From: Paracoccaceae bacterium
GTDB taxonomy: Bacteria; Pseudomonadota; Alphaproteobacteria; Rhodobacterales; Rhodobacteraceae
NCBI GenBank assembly: GCA_013214575.1
Contig: JABSSD010000119.1
Location: 94,015 to 158,014, forward strand
Direction of reading: 5' to 3'
DNA length: 64,000 nucleotides
The notes beneath the pieces were generated by a model. It was not told the origin of the DNA and did no database searches. It worked only from the letters and a program-made list of their open reading frames with translations. Shown here piece after piece: positions 37,835 through 46,375 of this stretch. The stretch's first letter is position 1; each line of letters begins with the position of its first letter. The translations under genes and the position numbers were made by a program.

Positions 37835-38392
37835 AACTAGCAGGGCCAACTGTGCCACGCCAGAAGCATAGCTGGCGTAGTCCTTTGATGTATGTTTGAC
37901 ACCCTTCATCGCCGAACAAAAAAACCGCGCGATTTCACCCACCTCACCCGGCAGCACTACCCGACCTGCCTCAGACTCGGCATTCAACCAGCTTACATAG
38001 ACTCCCTGCAACGCTGTTTCACCGGTTGCAATCACCTCACCGGCAGCACTCATACCGGCCTCGAACAACTCGAGCCCATGTGGTGATGTCATCATCGCTT
38101 TCATCGCTGGGCCTCCCTGAGCGTCAAAGGCTGCTTGCAATCGCTCAGCCAAACCGCCTGTCGTAGTCAGGGCAACAGCCACCTGCTCCAGCGCTAGCCC
38201 ATAGTGAGCCTCGACCAGGCCGACAAAGATCGCTTCTTTGTTGCGATAATGCAGGTACAATGCAGGCCGTGACATGCCCGCACCACGGGCGATGTCATCC
38301 ATTGATGTCTTGCGGAACCCATATGCGGAAAAAGCCACCCAGGCCGATTCCAGGATCGCCCGCGGCTTCGGGTCGTCACTTGCTTTGATCAT
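37811..38392 (-). CDS. TetR/AcrR family transcriptional regulator
   Basis: 193-residue regulator starting MIKASDDPKPRAILESAW; the track ORF adds 17 codons that cross the operator region. The N-terminal helix-turn-helix domain is clear: AFSAYGFRKTSMDDIARGAGMSRPALYLHYRNKEAIFVGLVEAHYG. The ligand-binding C-terminal domain shows no recognisable specificity. It is divergent from the iorA/iorB-type pair across 97 bp that hold a duplicated 25-bp motif. The straightforward inference is that it represses itself and the hydroxylase, and that the substrate or a related aldehyde or heterocycle is the inducer. Confidence 0.88.
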   Translation of the reverse strand: MIKASDDPKPRAILESAWVAFSAYGFRKTSMDDIARGAGMSRPALYLHYRNKEAIFVGLVEAHYGLALEQVAVALTTTGGLAERLQAAFDAQGGPAMKAMMTSPHGLELFEAGMSAAGEVIATGETALQGVYVSWLNAESEAGRVVLPGEVGEIARFFCSAMKGVKHTSKDYASYASGVAQLALLVGAALRPR

Positions 38393-38402
38393 AAAGCCGC
38401 TT

Positions 38403-38461
38403 CTGACATTTTGGCTGAATTTTGTCAATTGACATCCTGACACATGATGCGCATTTTGTCA
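38403..38461. promoter_or_regulatory. Duplicated operator between tetR and the hydroxylase genes
   Basis: CTGACA-N10-ATTTTGTCA occurs twice, at 38403-38427 and 38437-38461, with identical geometry and a 34-bp offset. A perfect palindrome TGTCAATTGACA (38423-38434) bridges them, giving five TGACA/TGTCA half-sites in 58 bp. The array starts 11 bp from the tetR start codon and ends 28 bp before the hydroxylase start. Confidence 0.75.
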
Positions 38462-38489
38462 GAACCCGCACAGCAGAGAGCATACCCCC

Positions 38490-38954
38490 ATGTCGACATC
38501 CCTTCGCATCAACGGCAAATCCCATCAGGTTGATCTGCCCGACGACGTTCCCCTGTTGTGGGTCCTGCGCGATGACATCGGGCTGACCGGCACCAAATAC
38601 GGCTGCGGCGTTGCCGCCTGCGGTGCCTGCACCGTGCATATCAACGGGGTTGCGGTGCGGTCATGCCAGACAACACTGGGCGATGTTGACGGCGATATCA
38701 CCACCATCGAAGGCCTCGGCGCCCCCGGTTCCCTGGCGCTGATCCAGCAGGCCTGGATCGATCATCAGGTGGCGCAGTGCGGCTACTGCCAGTCCGGCCA
38801 GATCATGCAGGCCGCCAGCCTGCTGGCCTCAAACCCCTCGCCCACGGACGCTGACATAGATGAGGCCATGCGCGGCAATCTCTGCCGCTGCGGCACCTAT
38901 CCGCGCATCCGCGCTGCGGTGCATAGCGCCGCGTTGGAAATGAAGGAGGTCTGA
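38490..38954 (+). CDS. (2Fe-2S) subunit of a xanthine-oxidase-family hydroxylase (IorA type)
   Basis: 154-residue small subunit with an N-terminal plant-ferredoxin-like cluster motif ([24 protein letters not shown]) and a C-terminal four-helix cluster domain ([13 protein letters not shown] and [12 protein letters not shown]). Together they bind two [2Fe-2S] clusters. It pairs with the next gene, 3 nt downstream, like isoquinoline 1-oxidoreductase alpha and related aldehyde dehydrogenases. There is no separate FAD subunit, as in IorAB-type enzymes that pass electrons to a cytochrome or membrane acceptor. Confidence 0.9.
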   Translation: MSTSLRINGKSHQVDLPDDVPLLWVLRDDIGLTGTKYGCGVAACGACTVHINGVAVRSCQTTLGDVDGDITTIEGLGAPGSLALIQQAWIDHQVAQCGYCQSGQIMQAASLLASNPSPTDADIDEAMRGNLCRCGTYPRIRAAVHSAALEMKEV

Positions 38955-38957
38955 TCC

Positions 38958-41198
38958 ATGGCCAGTATCGCAAAAATTGCCCGCCGCAGCTTCCTGATCG
39001 GCTCTGCCGCCATTGTCGGTGGCGTCGCCTTTGGTGCCTATTACGTCAGCCGCCCCGCTCCCAACCCGCTGAAACCCGGCAAAGGCGAAGCGGCCCTGAA
39101 CCCCTTTGTGCTGATCGACCAACAAGGGGTCACCCTGTTTGCGCCGCGCGCCGAGATGGGCCAGGGGGTGAAAACCACCTGGGCGGCGCTGATCGCCGAA
39201 GAGCTGGACGTTGAACTCGACGCGGTGAGGGTGCTGCACGGCCCCGCCGCCGCCGCCTATTACAACAGCGCCTTCATCGGTGATGCTCTGCCCAACCGCG
39301 GCTACAATGTCAGCGATTTCCAGCATGCGCTGGGCGAGGTTCTCGGGGTCCTGGGAAAAACCCTCAACCTGCAGGGCACCGGCGGCTCCACCTCGATGAA
39401 AGACGGCTACACCCGCATGCGCCACGCCGGGGCCACCGCGCGCGAGACCCTGAAACAGGCCGCCGCCAATCAAATGGGCCTGGACCGCGACCAGTTGACA
39501 ACCGCCAATGGCAGGGTGCAGGCCCCCGATGGCACCAGCCTCAGCTATTCCGAGCTGGCAGAGGGGGCGGCCAGGCTGGATCCGGTAAAGGCCGAGTTGC
39601 GGCCAAAGAGCGAATGGCGGCTGCTGGGCAAGAGCCAACCACGGATTGACATGGTGGAAAAATCCACCGGCACCGCCGAATTTGGCATCGACGTGCGCCA
39701 ACCGGGCATGAAATTTGCCTCGGTGCGGATGAACCCCCGTCTGGGGGCCGCCATGAACGGGTTTGATGCCACCGCGGCGCAGTCAATGCCCGGTGTCGAG
39801 CAGATCGTCGACATGGGTGACGGCGTCGCCGTGGTGGCCAGCAACACCTGGCTGGCAATGCAGGCGGTCGAGGCAATTGAGGTCGACTGGCAGCAGGCCC
39901 CCTACCCGCCGGAAACCGATCAGATCTTTGCCCGCATCGCCGAAGCCTTTGACGACAAGCCCAACTCCACCATGCGCGACGATGGCGATGTGGACCAGCT
40001 GCCCGAGGGCGCCAGCGAGATCCGAGCCGAGTATCAGCTGCCCTATCTAGCCCATGCCACCATGGAGCCGATGAACGCCACCGCACTGTATGAGGGTGAC
40101 AAGCTGACGGTCTGGTGTGGCAACCAGATGCCGACCTTTACCCAGTCCAAATGCGCCGCTGAAGCCGGGCTAGAGAGTGAACAGGTTGATGTGCACACCA
40201 GCTACCTTGGCGGCGGCTATGGCCGCCGGGTCGAGTTCGACTATTCCGTGCTGGCAACCCGTCTTGCCAAACAGATGCCCGGCGTTCCGGTGCAACTGAC
40301 ATGGTCGCGCGAAGAAGACATGCGTCATGACTTTTATCGCCCCGGCGCCATCGCCCGCATGCGCGGCGCGGTCAAGGATGGCGCTGCCGTTCTGATGGAT
40401 GGCAAGGTCGCAGCCGCCTCTCCGGTTGCACAAATCATGGACCGCATTGCAGGCCTGTCCGCCGCCGGTCCCGATAAGGGCCATGTCGAGGGCTTCTTCA
40501 ACCCGCCCTATGCAATCCCCAACTTCCGCATGAGCGGCCATCTCAGCGACGTGCAGATCCCGGTGGGCTTCTGGCGCTCGGTGGGCAATTCCTTCAACGG
40601 CTTCTTTGTCGAAAGCTTCCTCGATGAAATGGCCCACACAGCGGGCAGTGACCCGATGGAATTCCGTCTGGCGCTGGCCCGCAAGGAATGGGCCCCCGCC
40701 GCTGGCGTACTTGATGCGGTCAGGGAGATGTCGGGCTGGACCGGGCAAACCCCAAAGGGTGTCGGGCGTGGGGTGGCGATGTGCTACAGCTTCGGCACCC
40801 CGGTGGCCGAAGTGATCGAGGTGATCGACGAAGACGGCAGCATCCGCATCAAAAAGGCCTGGATCGCCTGCGACATGGGGCTGGCGCTGGACCCTGAAAC
40901 CGTCAAGGCGCAGATGTTCGGCGGTATGGCCTACGGGCTGTCGGCAGCTTGTTTCGGCGAAATCACCTTTGGCGGCGGAGAAGTCGAGCAAGGCAATTTC
41001 CCTGATTATGAGGCGTTGCGCATGCATACAATGCCACAGACCGAGGTGCGGGTTCTGGAGACCCAGAAGCACCTGGGCGGCGCCGGGGAACCCGGCACAC
41101 CACCCGCAGCACCGGCGCTGGCCAATGCGATCTTTGACCTGACCGGAAAACGCCCACGGCGATTGCCGCTGATGCATGATTTTGACCTTCTGGTCTGA
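38958..41198 (+). CDS. Molybdopterin-binding subunit of an IorB-type hydroxylase/aldehyde dehydrogenase
   Basis: 746-residue large subunit. A probable Tat signal is visible: RRSFLIGSAAIVGGVAFGAYYVS follows two arginines, so the complex is expected in the periplasm or on the outer face of the inner membrane. Features of the family are FAPRAEMGQGVKTTWAALIAEELDV, SYLGGGYGRRVEFDYSVLA, PVGFWRSVGNSFNGFF and a C-terminal GGAGEPGTPPAAPALANAIFD containing the presumed catalytic Glu at the Mo site. Substrate could be an N-heterocycle or an aldehyde; sequence does not decide. The MCD-cofactor chaperone is not in the window. Confidence 0.88.
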   Translation: MASIAKIARRSFLIGSAAIVGGVAFGAYYVSRPAPNPLKPGKGEAALNPFVLIDQQGVTLFAPRAEMGQGVKTTWAALIAEELDVELDAVRVLHGPAAAAYYNSAFIGDALPNRGYNVSDFQHALGEVLGVLGKTLNLQGTGGSTSMKDGYTRMRHAGATARETLKQAAANQMGLDRDQLTTANGRVQAPDGTSLSYSELAEGAARLDPVKAELRPKSEWRLLGKSQPRIDMVEKSTGTAEFGIDVRQPGMKFASVRMNPRLGAAMNGFDATAAQSMPGVEQIVDMGDGVAVVASNTWLAMQAVEAIEVDWQQAPYPPETDQIFARIAEAFDDKPNSTMRDDGDVDQLPEGASEIRAEYQLPYLAHATMEPMNATALYEGDKLTVWCGNQMPTFTQSKCAAEAGLESEQVDVHTSYLGGGYGRRVEFDYSVLATRLAKQMPGVPVQLTWSREEDMRHDFYRPGAIARMRGAVKDGAAVLMDGKVAAASPVAQIMDRIAGLSAAGPDKGHVEGFFNPPYAIPNFRMSGHLSDVQIPVGFWRSVGNSFNGFFVESFLDEMAHTAGSDPMEFRLALARKEWAPAAGVLDAVREMSGWTGQTPKGVGRGVAMCYSFGTPVAEVIEVIDEDGSIRIKKAWIACDMGLALDPETVKAQMFGGMAYGLSAACFGEITFGGGEVEQGNFPDYEALRMHTMPQTEVRVLETQKHLGGAGEPGTPPAAPALANAIFDLTGKRPRRLPLMHDFDLLV

Positions 41199-41204
41199 CG
41201 GACT

Positions 41205-41248
41205 CTTCTTCTTGTAAAAATACCTCGGAGTCCGGGGCAGCGCCCCGG
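41205..41248. repeat. Composite dispersed repeat, inverted copy after the iorB-type gene
   Basis: CTTCTTCTTGTAAAAATACC is followed by TCGGAGT and the palindrome CCGGGGC-AGC-GCCCCGG. It begins 7 nt after the iorB-type stop and has the reverse layout of 2811-2860 and 29595-29651. Confidence 0.75.
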
Positions 41249-41404
41249 GTAAGCCCAACCTTTACAAGTAGCAATTGCGGCCTCCATTAGGCACCCCGCC
41301 GCAAAGTCTTCATGTTGCGCACAAATTTCGGCCACTCGACCTCTTTATCAAGGTTAACAAATCCCTAATGCCGGTTTCCGGCGATAAATAACTGAGGTCG
41401 ATCC

Positions 41405-43474
41405 ATGCCAAGCGGCTATCTGGTATCCCTGGGCGCAGACAGCGCACTGGGCGTCGATGACATCATCGGAGGCGCCTGGACCGCTTTCACCACAGACACC
41501 GATCTGGGCTCTGGCCAATGGGTCTTTACCGGCATCGACGACGGCAACAGTTTTACAGATACTCTGGAACCCGGCGAATATTACCTGGCCACCAATGGCA
41601 ATGTCTATTTCGTCCCGGCTTACGGCGAGGTCGATACCCTGACCAGTGCCGATGTGGTCAGCGCCCCCAGCTACTCCCTTATCCCCGACCACCAGGTCGA
41701 TGGCACCTCAGACGGTGATATCATCGACGGCAGCTACACCGACAGTGATGGCGACAGAATCAACGATGCGGCTGACAACGGCGATCTGGTCTATGGCTAT
41801 GGCGGTGCGGATAACATTAGCAGCGGCAGCGGCGACGATTGGATCCATGGTGGCAGTGGCGATGACACCATTGACGGCGGCAATGGCGATGACGTCATCT
41901 ATGGCGATGGCGGCACCTCGACCACTGAATCGCTGAGCTGGGACGCTCAGGGCAGCGATGAACAGAACGTAAGTGCAGGCTTCACTCAGACCACCGGGCA
42001 AATCGACGTGTCGGTCAGCTTCACCGAAGACGGCAACAACTCGGCAACTTACAAGCTGGAAACCACCGACACCATCTATGTCGCGGCAGGAGAATCCTTC
42101 GATGCAAACGCCTCATTAGAGCTGCGCGGCAGTGGCGATGGCGCCACCTCGACCACTACAGTCAGTTTTGCCGCCAACAGCAGTTCCGACGTGGAGGACG
42201 AGGTTGAGAATGTCGTCTTCCGGATCAGCGATATCGACTTCGCCGCAGGCAACCACCGCGACATTCTAACGGTCAATGCCTATGATGCAGACGGCAATCC
42301 TGTCACCGTGACGCTGACGGTTGTCGACAACGGCAGCAACACCGACACCATCAGTGGCAATACGGTCACCGCAGGCGAGAACGGTGAGAACGCCGCCGAT
42401 GCAACCGGATCGCTGCTGGTGGAGATCGCCGGGCCAGTTGCGACAATCGAAATTATCTACGAAAATGAGCTGGGCGGCACCCAGGCAATCTGGGTCAGCG
42501 ACCTGTTCTTTGACACCATCGCCAACCCTCCCGGCAACGACGAGCTAAATGGTGGTCTCGGCGACGACGCCATCTTTGGCGAAGCAGGCGATGATCTGAT
42601 CACCGGCGGCGAAGGCAGTGACACCCTGGACGGTGGCAGCGGCAATGACACCCTCAACACCGCCGAGGGCGACACTGCGCTGGGGGGCGACGGCGACGAC
42701 CTGTTCATCCTGACCGACTACGGCGAAGCGGGCAGTTCCGCCATTGCGATTGAGGGCGGAGAAGGCGATGAGCTCGGCGGCGACACCCTGGATCTGAACG
42801 GGCTGGCCGATTTCTCGACCCTGATCCTGACCACTGACACCCTCGACGAAAAGGCCGGCACGGTCGAACTGCTCGACGGCTCTCTGGTGACTTTCTCGGG
42901 GATCGAACACATCATCTGCTTTACCCCCGGCACCCTGATTGATACCGCGCATGGCCCAAGGGCCATCGAAACGCTGACTCTTGGTGACCTGATCGTCACC
43001 CGCGACCACGGGTTGCAGCCGCTGCGCTGGGTTGGCAGCCGAACCGTTGCAGCCCAGGGCAGTTTTGCCCCGATTGAGATCGCCCAAGCCCTGTTGCCCG
43101 GGGCCCGCGCGCCGCTTTTGGTGTCGCCGCAGCACCGGTTGCTGTGGAGCGGCGACCGCGCCCAGATGCTGTTTGGTATCGACGAAATTCTGGTTGCGGC
43201 CCAGCATCTGCTGACCAACCCGGCCGTCACCCGCCGCACGGGTGGCCTGGTGACCTATGTTCACCTGATGCTGGACCAGCATCAGGTGATCTATGCCAAC
43301 GGCGCCGCAACGGAAAGTTTCTACCCCGGTGATCAGGCCCTGAGCGCCCTCAGCGACGCCGGGCGGGATGAGATGTTTACCCTGTTCCCCGAGCTCCGCA
43401 GCCACACTGGCGGTTTTGGCGATACCGCTCGCTTATGTCTCAAGTCACACGAAGGCCTGCTGCTCGCGGCCTGA
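41405..43474 (+). CDS. RTX-repeat protein with C-terminal Hint domain
   Basis: 689-residue acidic protein without a Sec signal. The N-terminal ~95 residues are a distinct beta-rich segment (GYLVSLGADSALGVDDIIGG...). RTX nonapeptides follow (SGSGDDWIHGGSGDDTIDGG, 100-165) and again later (NGGLGDDAIFGEAGDDLITGG...TLDGGSGNDTL, about 375-435), separated by a beta-sandwich-like stretch. From Cys505 there is a Hint-type domain: CFTPGTLIDTAHGPRAIETLTLGDLIVTRD, then VSPQHRLLW as the His block. Such proteins are probably exported by type I secretion and fold in calcium. Whether the Hint domain self-cleaves is unknown. The start has GAGG 8 nt upstream. Confidence 0.85.
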   Translation: MPSGYLVSLGADSALGVDDIIGGAWTAFTTDTDLGSGQWVFTGIDDGNSFTDTLEPGEYYLATNGNVYFVPAYGEVDTLTSADVVSAPSYSLIPDHQVDGTSDGDIIDGSYTDSDGDRINDAADNGDLVYGYGGADNISSGSGDDWIHGGSGDDTIDGGNGDDVIYGDGGTSTTESLSWDAQGSDEQNVSAGFTQTTGQIDVSVSFTEDGNNSATYKLETTDTIYVAAGESFDANASLELRGSGDGATSTTTVSFAANSSSDVEDEVENVVFRISDIDFAAGNHRDILTVNAYDADGNPVTVTLTVVDNGSNTDTISGNTVTAGENGENAADATGSLLVEIAGPVATIEIIYENELGGTQAIWVSDLFFDTIANPPGNDELNGGLGDDAIFGEAGDDLITGGEGSDTLDGGSGNDTLNTAEGDTALGGDGDDLFILTDYGEAGSSAIAIEGGEGDELGGDTLDLNGLADFSTLILTTDTLDEKAGTVELLDGSLVTFSGIEHIICFTPGTLIDTAHGPRAIETLTLGDLIVTRDHGLQPLRWVGSRTVAAQGSFAPIEIAQALLPGARAPLLVSPQHRLLWSGDRAQMLFGIDEILVAAQHLLTNPAVTRRTGGLVTYVHLMLDQHQVIYANGAATESFYPGDQALSALSDAGRDEMFTLFPELRSHTGGFGDTARLCLKSHEGLLLAA

Positions 43475-43507
43475 TCCAACCACACCCAAGGTCTGCTGCT
43501 CGCGGCC
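43446..43507 (+). repeat. Imperfect duplication of the 3' end of the Hint-RTX gene
   Basis: The last 26 coding bases, CACACGAAGGCCTGCTGCTC onwards, are repeated 36 nt later as CACACCCAAGGTCTGCTGCTC onwards, in the same frame but after the stop codon. The copy would encode QGLLLAAE. It looks like a small tandem duplication that left a vestigial tail in the 3' untranslated region. Confidence 0.6.
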
Positions 43508-43513
43508 GAAATG

Positions 43514-43548
43514 AAAACACCGCAGCCCTCGCGGGTTGCGGTGTTTTT
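43514..43548 (+). terminator. Intrinsic terminator of the Hint-RTX gene
   Basis: AAAACACCGCA and TGCGGTGTTTT are perfect 11-bp arms around a 12-nt loop and continue into a T-run. The desaturase gene ends 27 nt further on the other strand, so it may act in both directions. Confidence 0.88.
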
Positions 43549-43574
43549 AGAATGTCAGCGATAGGTCTGCAGGG

Positions 43575-44609
43575 TCAGCCGTACATCAACCGCGCCTGCG
43601 AGAACGACAATAGCTGGCTGCTTTTTTCGTCCCACAGATGCAACCGGGCACAATTCAGGCTCTCGCGGACTGTCATCCTGTTGCTTTCGGCCAGTATCTG
43701 GTGATCGCGCAGCACTTCGGTCAGGCGATAGAACGGGATCCGGCTGTACAGGTGATGCACATGGTGAATGCCGATATTGGCACTGAACCACTGCAGCACC
43801 GACGGCAGCACATAGTGCGAGCTGCCATGCAGTGCGGCATCATGCAGCTGCCAGTCCTCGTCCTGCTCCCAACGGGTGTCTTCAAACTGGTGCTGCACAT
43901 AGAACAGCCACATCCCGGCGGTTGCAGCCAACAGCGTCGATGGCACAAAAATCAGAAACACTGGTGCCAGACCGCCAAAATACCAGATCACCAGCAGGGC
44001 AACGACGATGGTAATATTGGTGCCCATTGCACTAACCCAGTAGCGCAGGCTGTTCATCAGCCCCAACGGCACCCGGTTTTGCACAAAGAACAAATAGCCG
44101 GGACCAAAGGCAAACAGCGTGATCGGATTGCGGTACACCCGGTACATCAGACGATCAAAGCGTTTCAGTTCTTGATATTCAGTGACGGTCAGGGTGTGGA
44201 TGTCGCCCATGCCGCGTTTTCCCAGATTCCCCGAGGCGCTGTGATGCGCCGAATGAGTCCGCCGCCAAACGTCATAAGGCGTCAGGGTCAACACCCCAAT
44301 AATTCGCCCGACCCAGTCACTGACCAGGCGGTTTTTAAAGAACGAGCCATGGCCACAGTCATGCTGGATTGTGAACAGGCGCAGCAGGAACAGGGCATTG
44401 ACCGTCGAAATCCCAAAGGTCAACCAATAGCTGACCGACATCGACCACCAGGCCAGCGCCCAGAGCAAAACAAACGGGCCAGCCGTAACAGCAAGCTCAA
44501 AGGCGCTTCGCAGTTGGTTTGGCTCACGGTATTTGGCCAATGTCTTAACCCAGTCGCGCGCTGAAAGCGCGCCGGGTTGCGTCCGGGATTGATCAGTGGA
44601 TTGTGTCAT
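43575..44609 (-). CDS. Fatty acid desaturase family protein
   Basis: 344-residue membrane di-iron desaturase starting MTQSTDQSRTQ; the track ORF adds 8 codons. The three histidine boxes are HDCGHGSFF, HSAHH and HHVHHLYSRIPFYRL, with transmembrane pairs between boxes 1-2 and 2-3 (ITIVVALLVIWYFGGLAPVFLIFV). This is the pattern of acyl-lipid desaturases of the omega-3/omega-6 type, acting on membrane phospholipid acyl chains with electrons from ferredoxin or cytochrome. The position of the double bond introduced cannot be predicted. Confidence 0.88.
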   Translation of the reverse strand: MTQSTDQSRTQPGALSARDWVKTLAKYREPNQLRSAFELAVTAGPFVLLWALAWWSMSVSYWLTFGISTVNALFLLRLFTIQHDCGHGSFFKNRLVSDWVGRIIGVLTLTPYDVWRRTHSAHHSASGNLGKRGMGDIHTLTVTEYQELKRFDRLMYRVYRNPITLFAFGPGYLFFVQNRVPLGLMNSLRYWVSAMGTNITIVVALLVIWYFGGLAPVFLIFVPSTLLAATAGMWLFYVQHQFEDTRWEQDEDWQLHDAALHGSSHYVLPSVLQWFSANIGIHHVHHLYSRIPFYRLTEVLRDHQILAESNRMTVRESLNCARLHLWDEKSSQLLSFSQARLMYG

Positions 44610-44848
44610 GCGCCTGCTTTTTTCGTTGCTCAACCATCGGATAAACTACCAGAGCGTCATAGCAAGTAAAATTTCATTGAAAACAGCTGTTCCGGCAAAG
44701 CGTTGCCGACATAACGTCAACTTGCAGTCAATCGCCCGGAATTTGAAGCCGCAGGCGACAGCCTTCCCTTCTGGGACGGGTCTCGGCCCGAGGGTTGATC
44801 ACCACCATATTGACCGCAGCACATCGTTCAAACTCAGAGTTCAGCGGC

Positions 44849-45625
44849 TCAGGCGGCTGGCCCGCCTTCGGGCCGCTCGCCCGCCGCCCAGCCATGCACC
44901 GCAGCCCCAAAGGCCTGGAACAGAGGCCGTGACACCGGGTCATTATTCGCATCCCACTCGGGGTGCCATTGCACCGCCAGAGTAAACCCCGCCGCATCCC
45001 TGACGTAACAGGCCTCGGGGGTGCCATCCTGGGCATATCCATCAATGACAATACGGGATCCAGGGGTTTTGATGCCCTGCCCATGCAGGGTATTTGTCAT
45101 CACCTCACGGGCGCCCAGCACCTGATGAAACACGCCGCCGTCCCGCAGTTCAACAATATGGCGCAGGGCAAATTTATCCTCCAGGCTGCCCTCGGGGGGC
45201 ATCCGGTGGTTCATCCGTCCCGGCAGGTCGCGGATCTCGGGGTGCAGCGTGCCGCCCAGCGCCACATTGACCTCTTGAAAGCCACGGCAAATGCCCAGGA
45301 AAGGCTGTCCCCGCTCAACACAGGCCCGCACCAATGGCAGTGCAATCGCATCGCGCGCCCGGTCAAACGCCCCATGCGCCGCGGTCTCTGCCTCGCCGTA
45401 TTCCTGTGGATGCACATTGGGCCGGCCACCGGTCAGCAGAAAGCCGTCAAAGGTGTCCAGCAGCTCCTCGACGGATAGAAATCGCGGATCCGAGGGGATC
45501 AACAAGGGCATACAGCCGGCCACTTCGGCCACCGCCTCGGAATTCATGGTGCCGCCCGCATGGGCCGGATATTGATCATTAATCAGGTAGGAGTTGCCGA
45601 TAATACCGACGCGGGGGCGTGCCAT
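44849..45625 (-). CDS. Class I glutamine amidotransferase-like hydrolase, PuuD type
   Basis: About 258 residues (from MARPRVGIIGNSYL; four codons longer if M1 is used) of the gamma-glutamyl-GABA hydrolase family. The nucleophile elbow is FLGICRGFQEVNVALGG, preceded by FLLTGGRPNVHP, with the catalytic His-Glu in AVQWHPEWD. The family cleaves gamma-glutamylated amines or related gamma-glutamyl compounds in polyamine catabolism. No other puu gene is adjacent. It lies downstream of the glcG-like gene on the same strand, across 213 nt, so is probably independent. Confidence 0.85.
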   Translation of the reverse strand: MARPRVGIIGNSYLINDQYPAHAGGTMNSEAVAEVAGCMPLLIPSDPRFLSVEELLDTFDGFLLTGGRPNVHPQEYGEAETAAHGAFDRARDAIALPLVRACVERGQPFLGICRGFQEVNVALGGTLHPEIRDLPGRMNHRMPPEGSLEDKFALRHIVELRDGGVFHQVLGAREVMTNTLHGQGIKTPGSRIVIDGYAQDGTPEACYVRDAAGFTLAVQWHPEWDANNDPVSRPLFQAFGAAVHGWAAGERPEGGPAA

Positions 45626-45838
45626 AGGTTTTCTCAATTTGTGACCAGTTGCGCGAACCTAGCGCCAAGCGGATACCTTGTGCAACTCCACAACCCAGCG
45701 CAACCAGATGTTCACCCCCGCACAGGTCAGTGCCCATCCGCCCGGCAAAGGCGACCCACGCCAATACCGCAACTCTCACAACTTGGTTTCTGGTCCATGA
45801 AAGTACTACTCATGGACCAGGGCAGATGGTCCGTGTGG

Positions 45839-46264
45839 TTAGATTTCGCCAGCCAGGCCAGCGGCCTCAATGCCACTCAAGGCGGCAATGGCATCATTGT
45901 CCGAGCTATCCCCCGTTACCCCAACCGCACCAATCACCGTGCCACTTGCGTCCCGCACCAGCACCCCACCGGGAACCGGAACAACCTGACCGCCGTAAAC
46001 TCCGTTTACTGCCGCCATGAAATAGCCCTGCGCTTCGGCCCGCGCCATCTGCGCCGTCCCTGCCATTCCCAGCATCACCGCGCCGTAGGCTTTGCCCTGG
46101 GCAATGGCAAAGCGACCGGGCGCGGCGCCATCTTCCCGTTCAAAGGCCTGCACATGGCCGCCAGCATCCAGCACCACCACCGACAACGGCTTCAGCTCTA
46201 GTGCACGGCCCTTGTCCAGTGTATTTTTAATGATAATCCGCGCTTCGCGCAAAGAAATAGCCAT
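45839..46264 (-). CDS. GlcG/HbpS family protein
   Basis: 141-residue small alpha/beta protein with the family pattern SLREARIIIKNTLDKGRALELKPLSVVVLDAGGHVQAFEREDGA and a C-terminal glycine-rich part (VPGGVLVRDASGTVIGAVGVTGDSSDNDAIAA). Related proteins bind heme or corrinoids, and GlcG accompanies glycolate/malate synthase genes in many bacteria. It lies about 110 nt downstream of malate synthase G, consistent with a glyoxylate-related role. Confidence 0.82.
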   Translation of the reverse strand: MAISLREARIIIKNTLDKGRALELKPLSVVVLDAGGHVQAFEREDGAAPGRFAIAQGKAYGAVMLGMAGTAQMARAEAQGYFMAAVNGVYGGQVVPVPGGVLVRDASGTVIGAVGVTGDSSDNDAIAALSGIEAAGLAGEI

Positions 46265-46275
46265 AGTAGATCCCT

Positions 46276-46327
46276 TTCATCTGGCTGAAAATTGGGGGGA
46301 AATTTTGAGGGGGCAGACAGCCCCCTC
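46276..46327. repeat. Repeat unit shared with 18327-18393
   Basis: TTCATCTGGCTGAAAAT (46276-46292) and the palindrome with core GGGGGCAGACAGCCCCC (to 46327) are exact copies of the blocks near 18.3 kb, with 14 rather than 29 nt between them. It lies between malate synthase and the glcG-like gene. Confidence 0.7.
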
Positions 46328-46375
46328 ATTACCCCAGTCCCCTAAGTGTCCCTCGTCAATCAAACCGCGTTGGGC

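Noticed and set aside
41370-41382. GCCGG-TTT-CCGGC hairpin before the Hint-RTX gene
   Set aside because: Only 5 bp, a size expected by chance in high-GC DNA; not enough to call a regulatory element.
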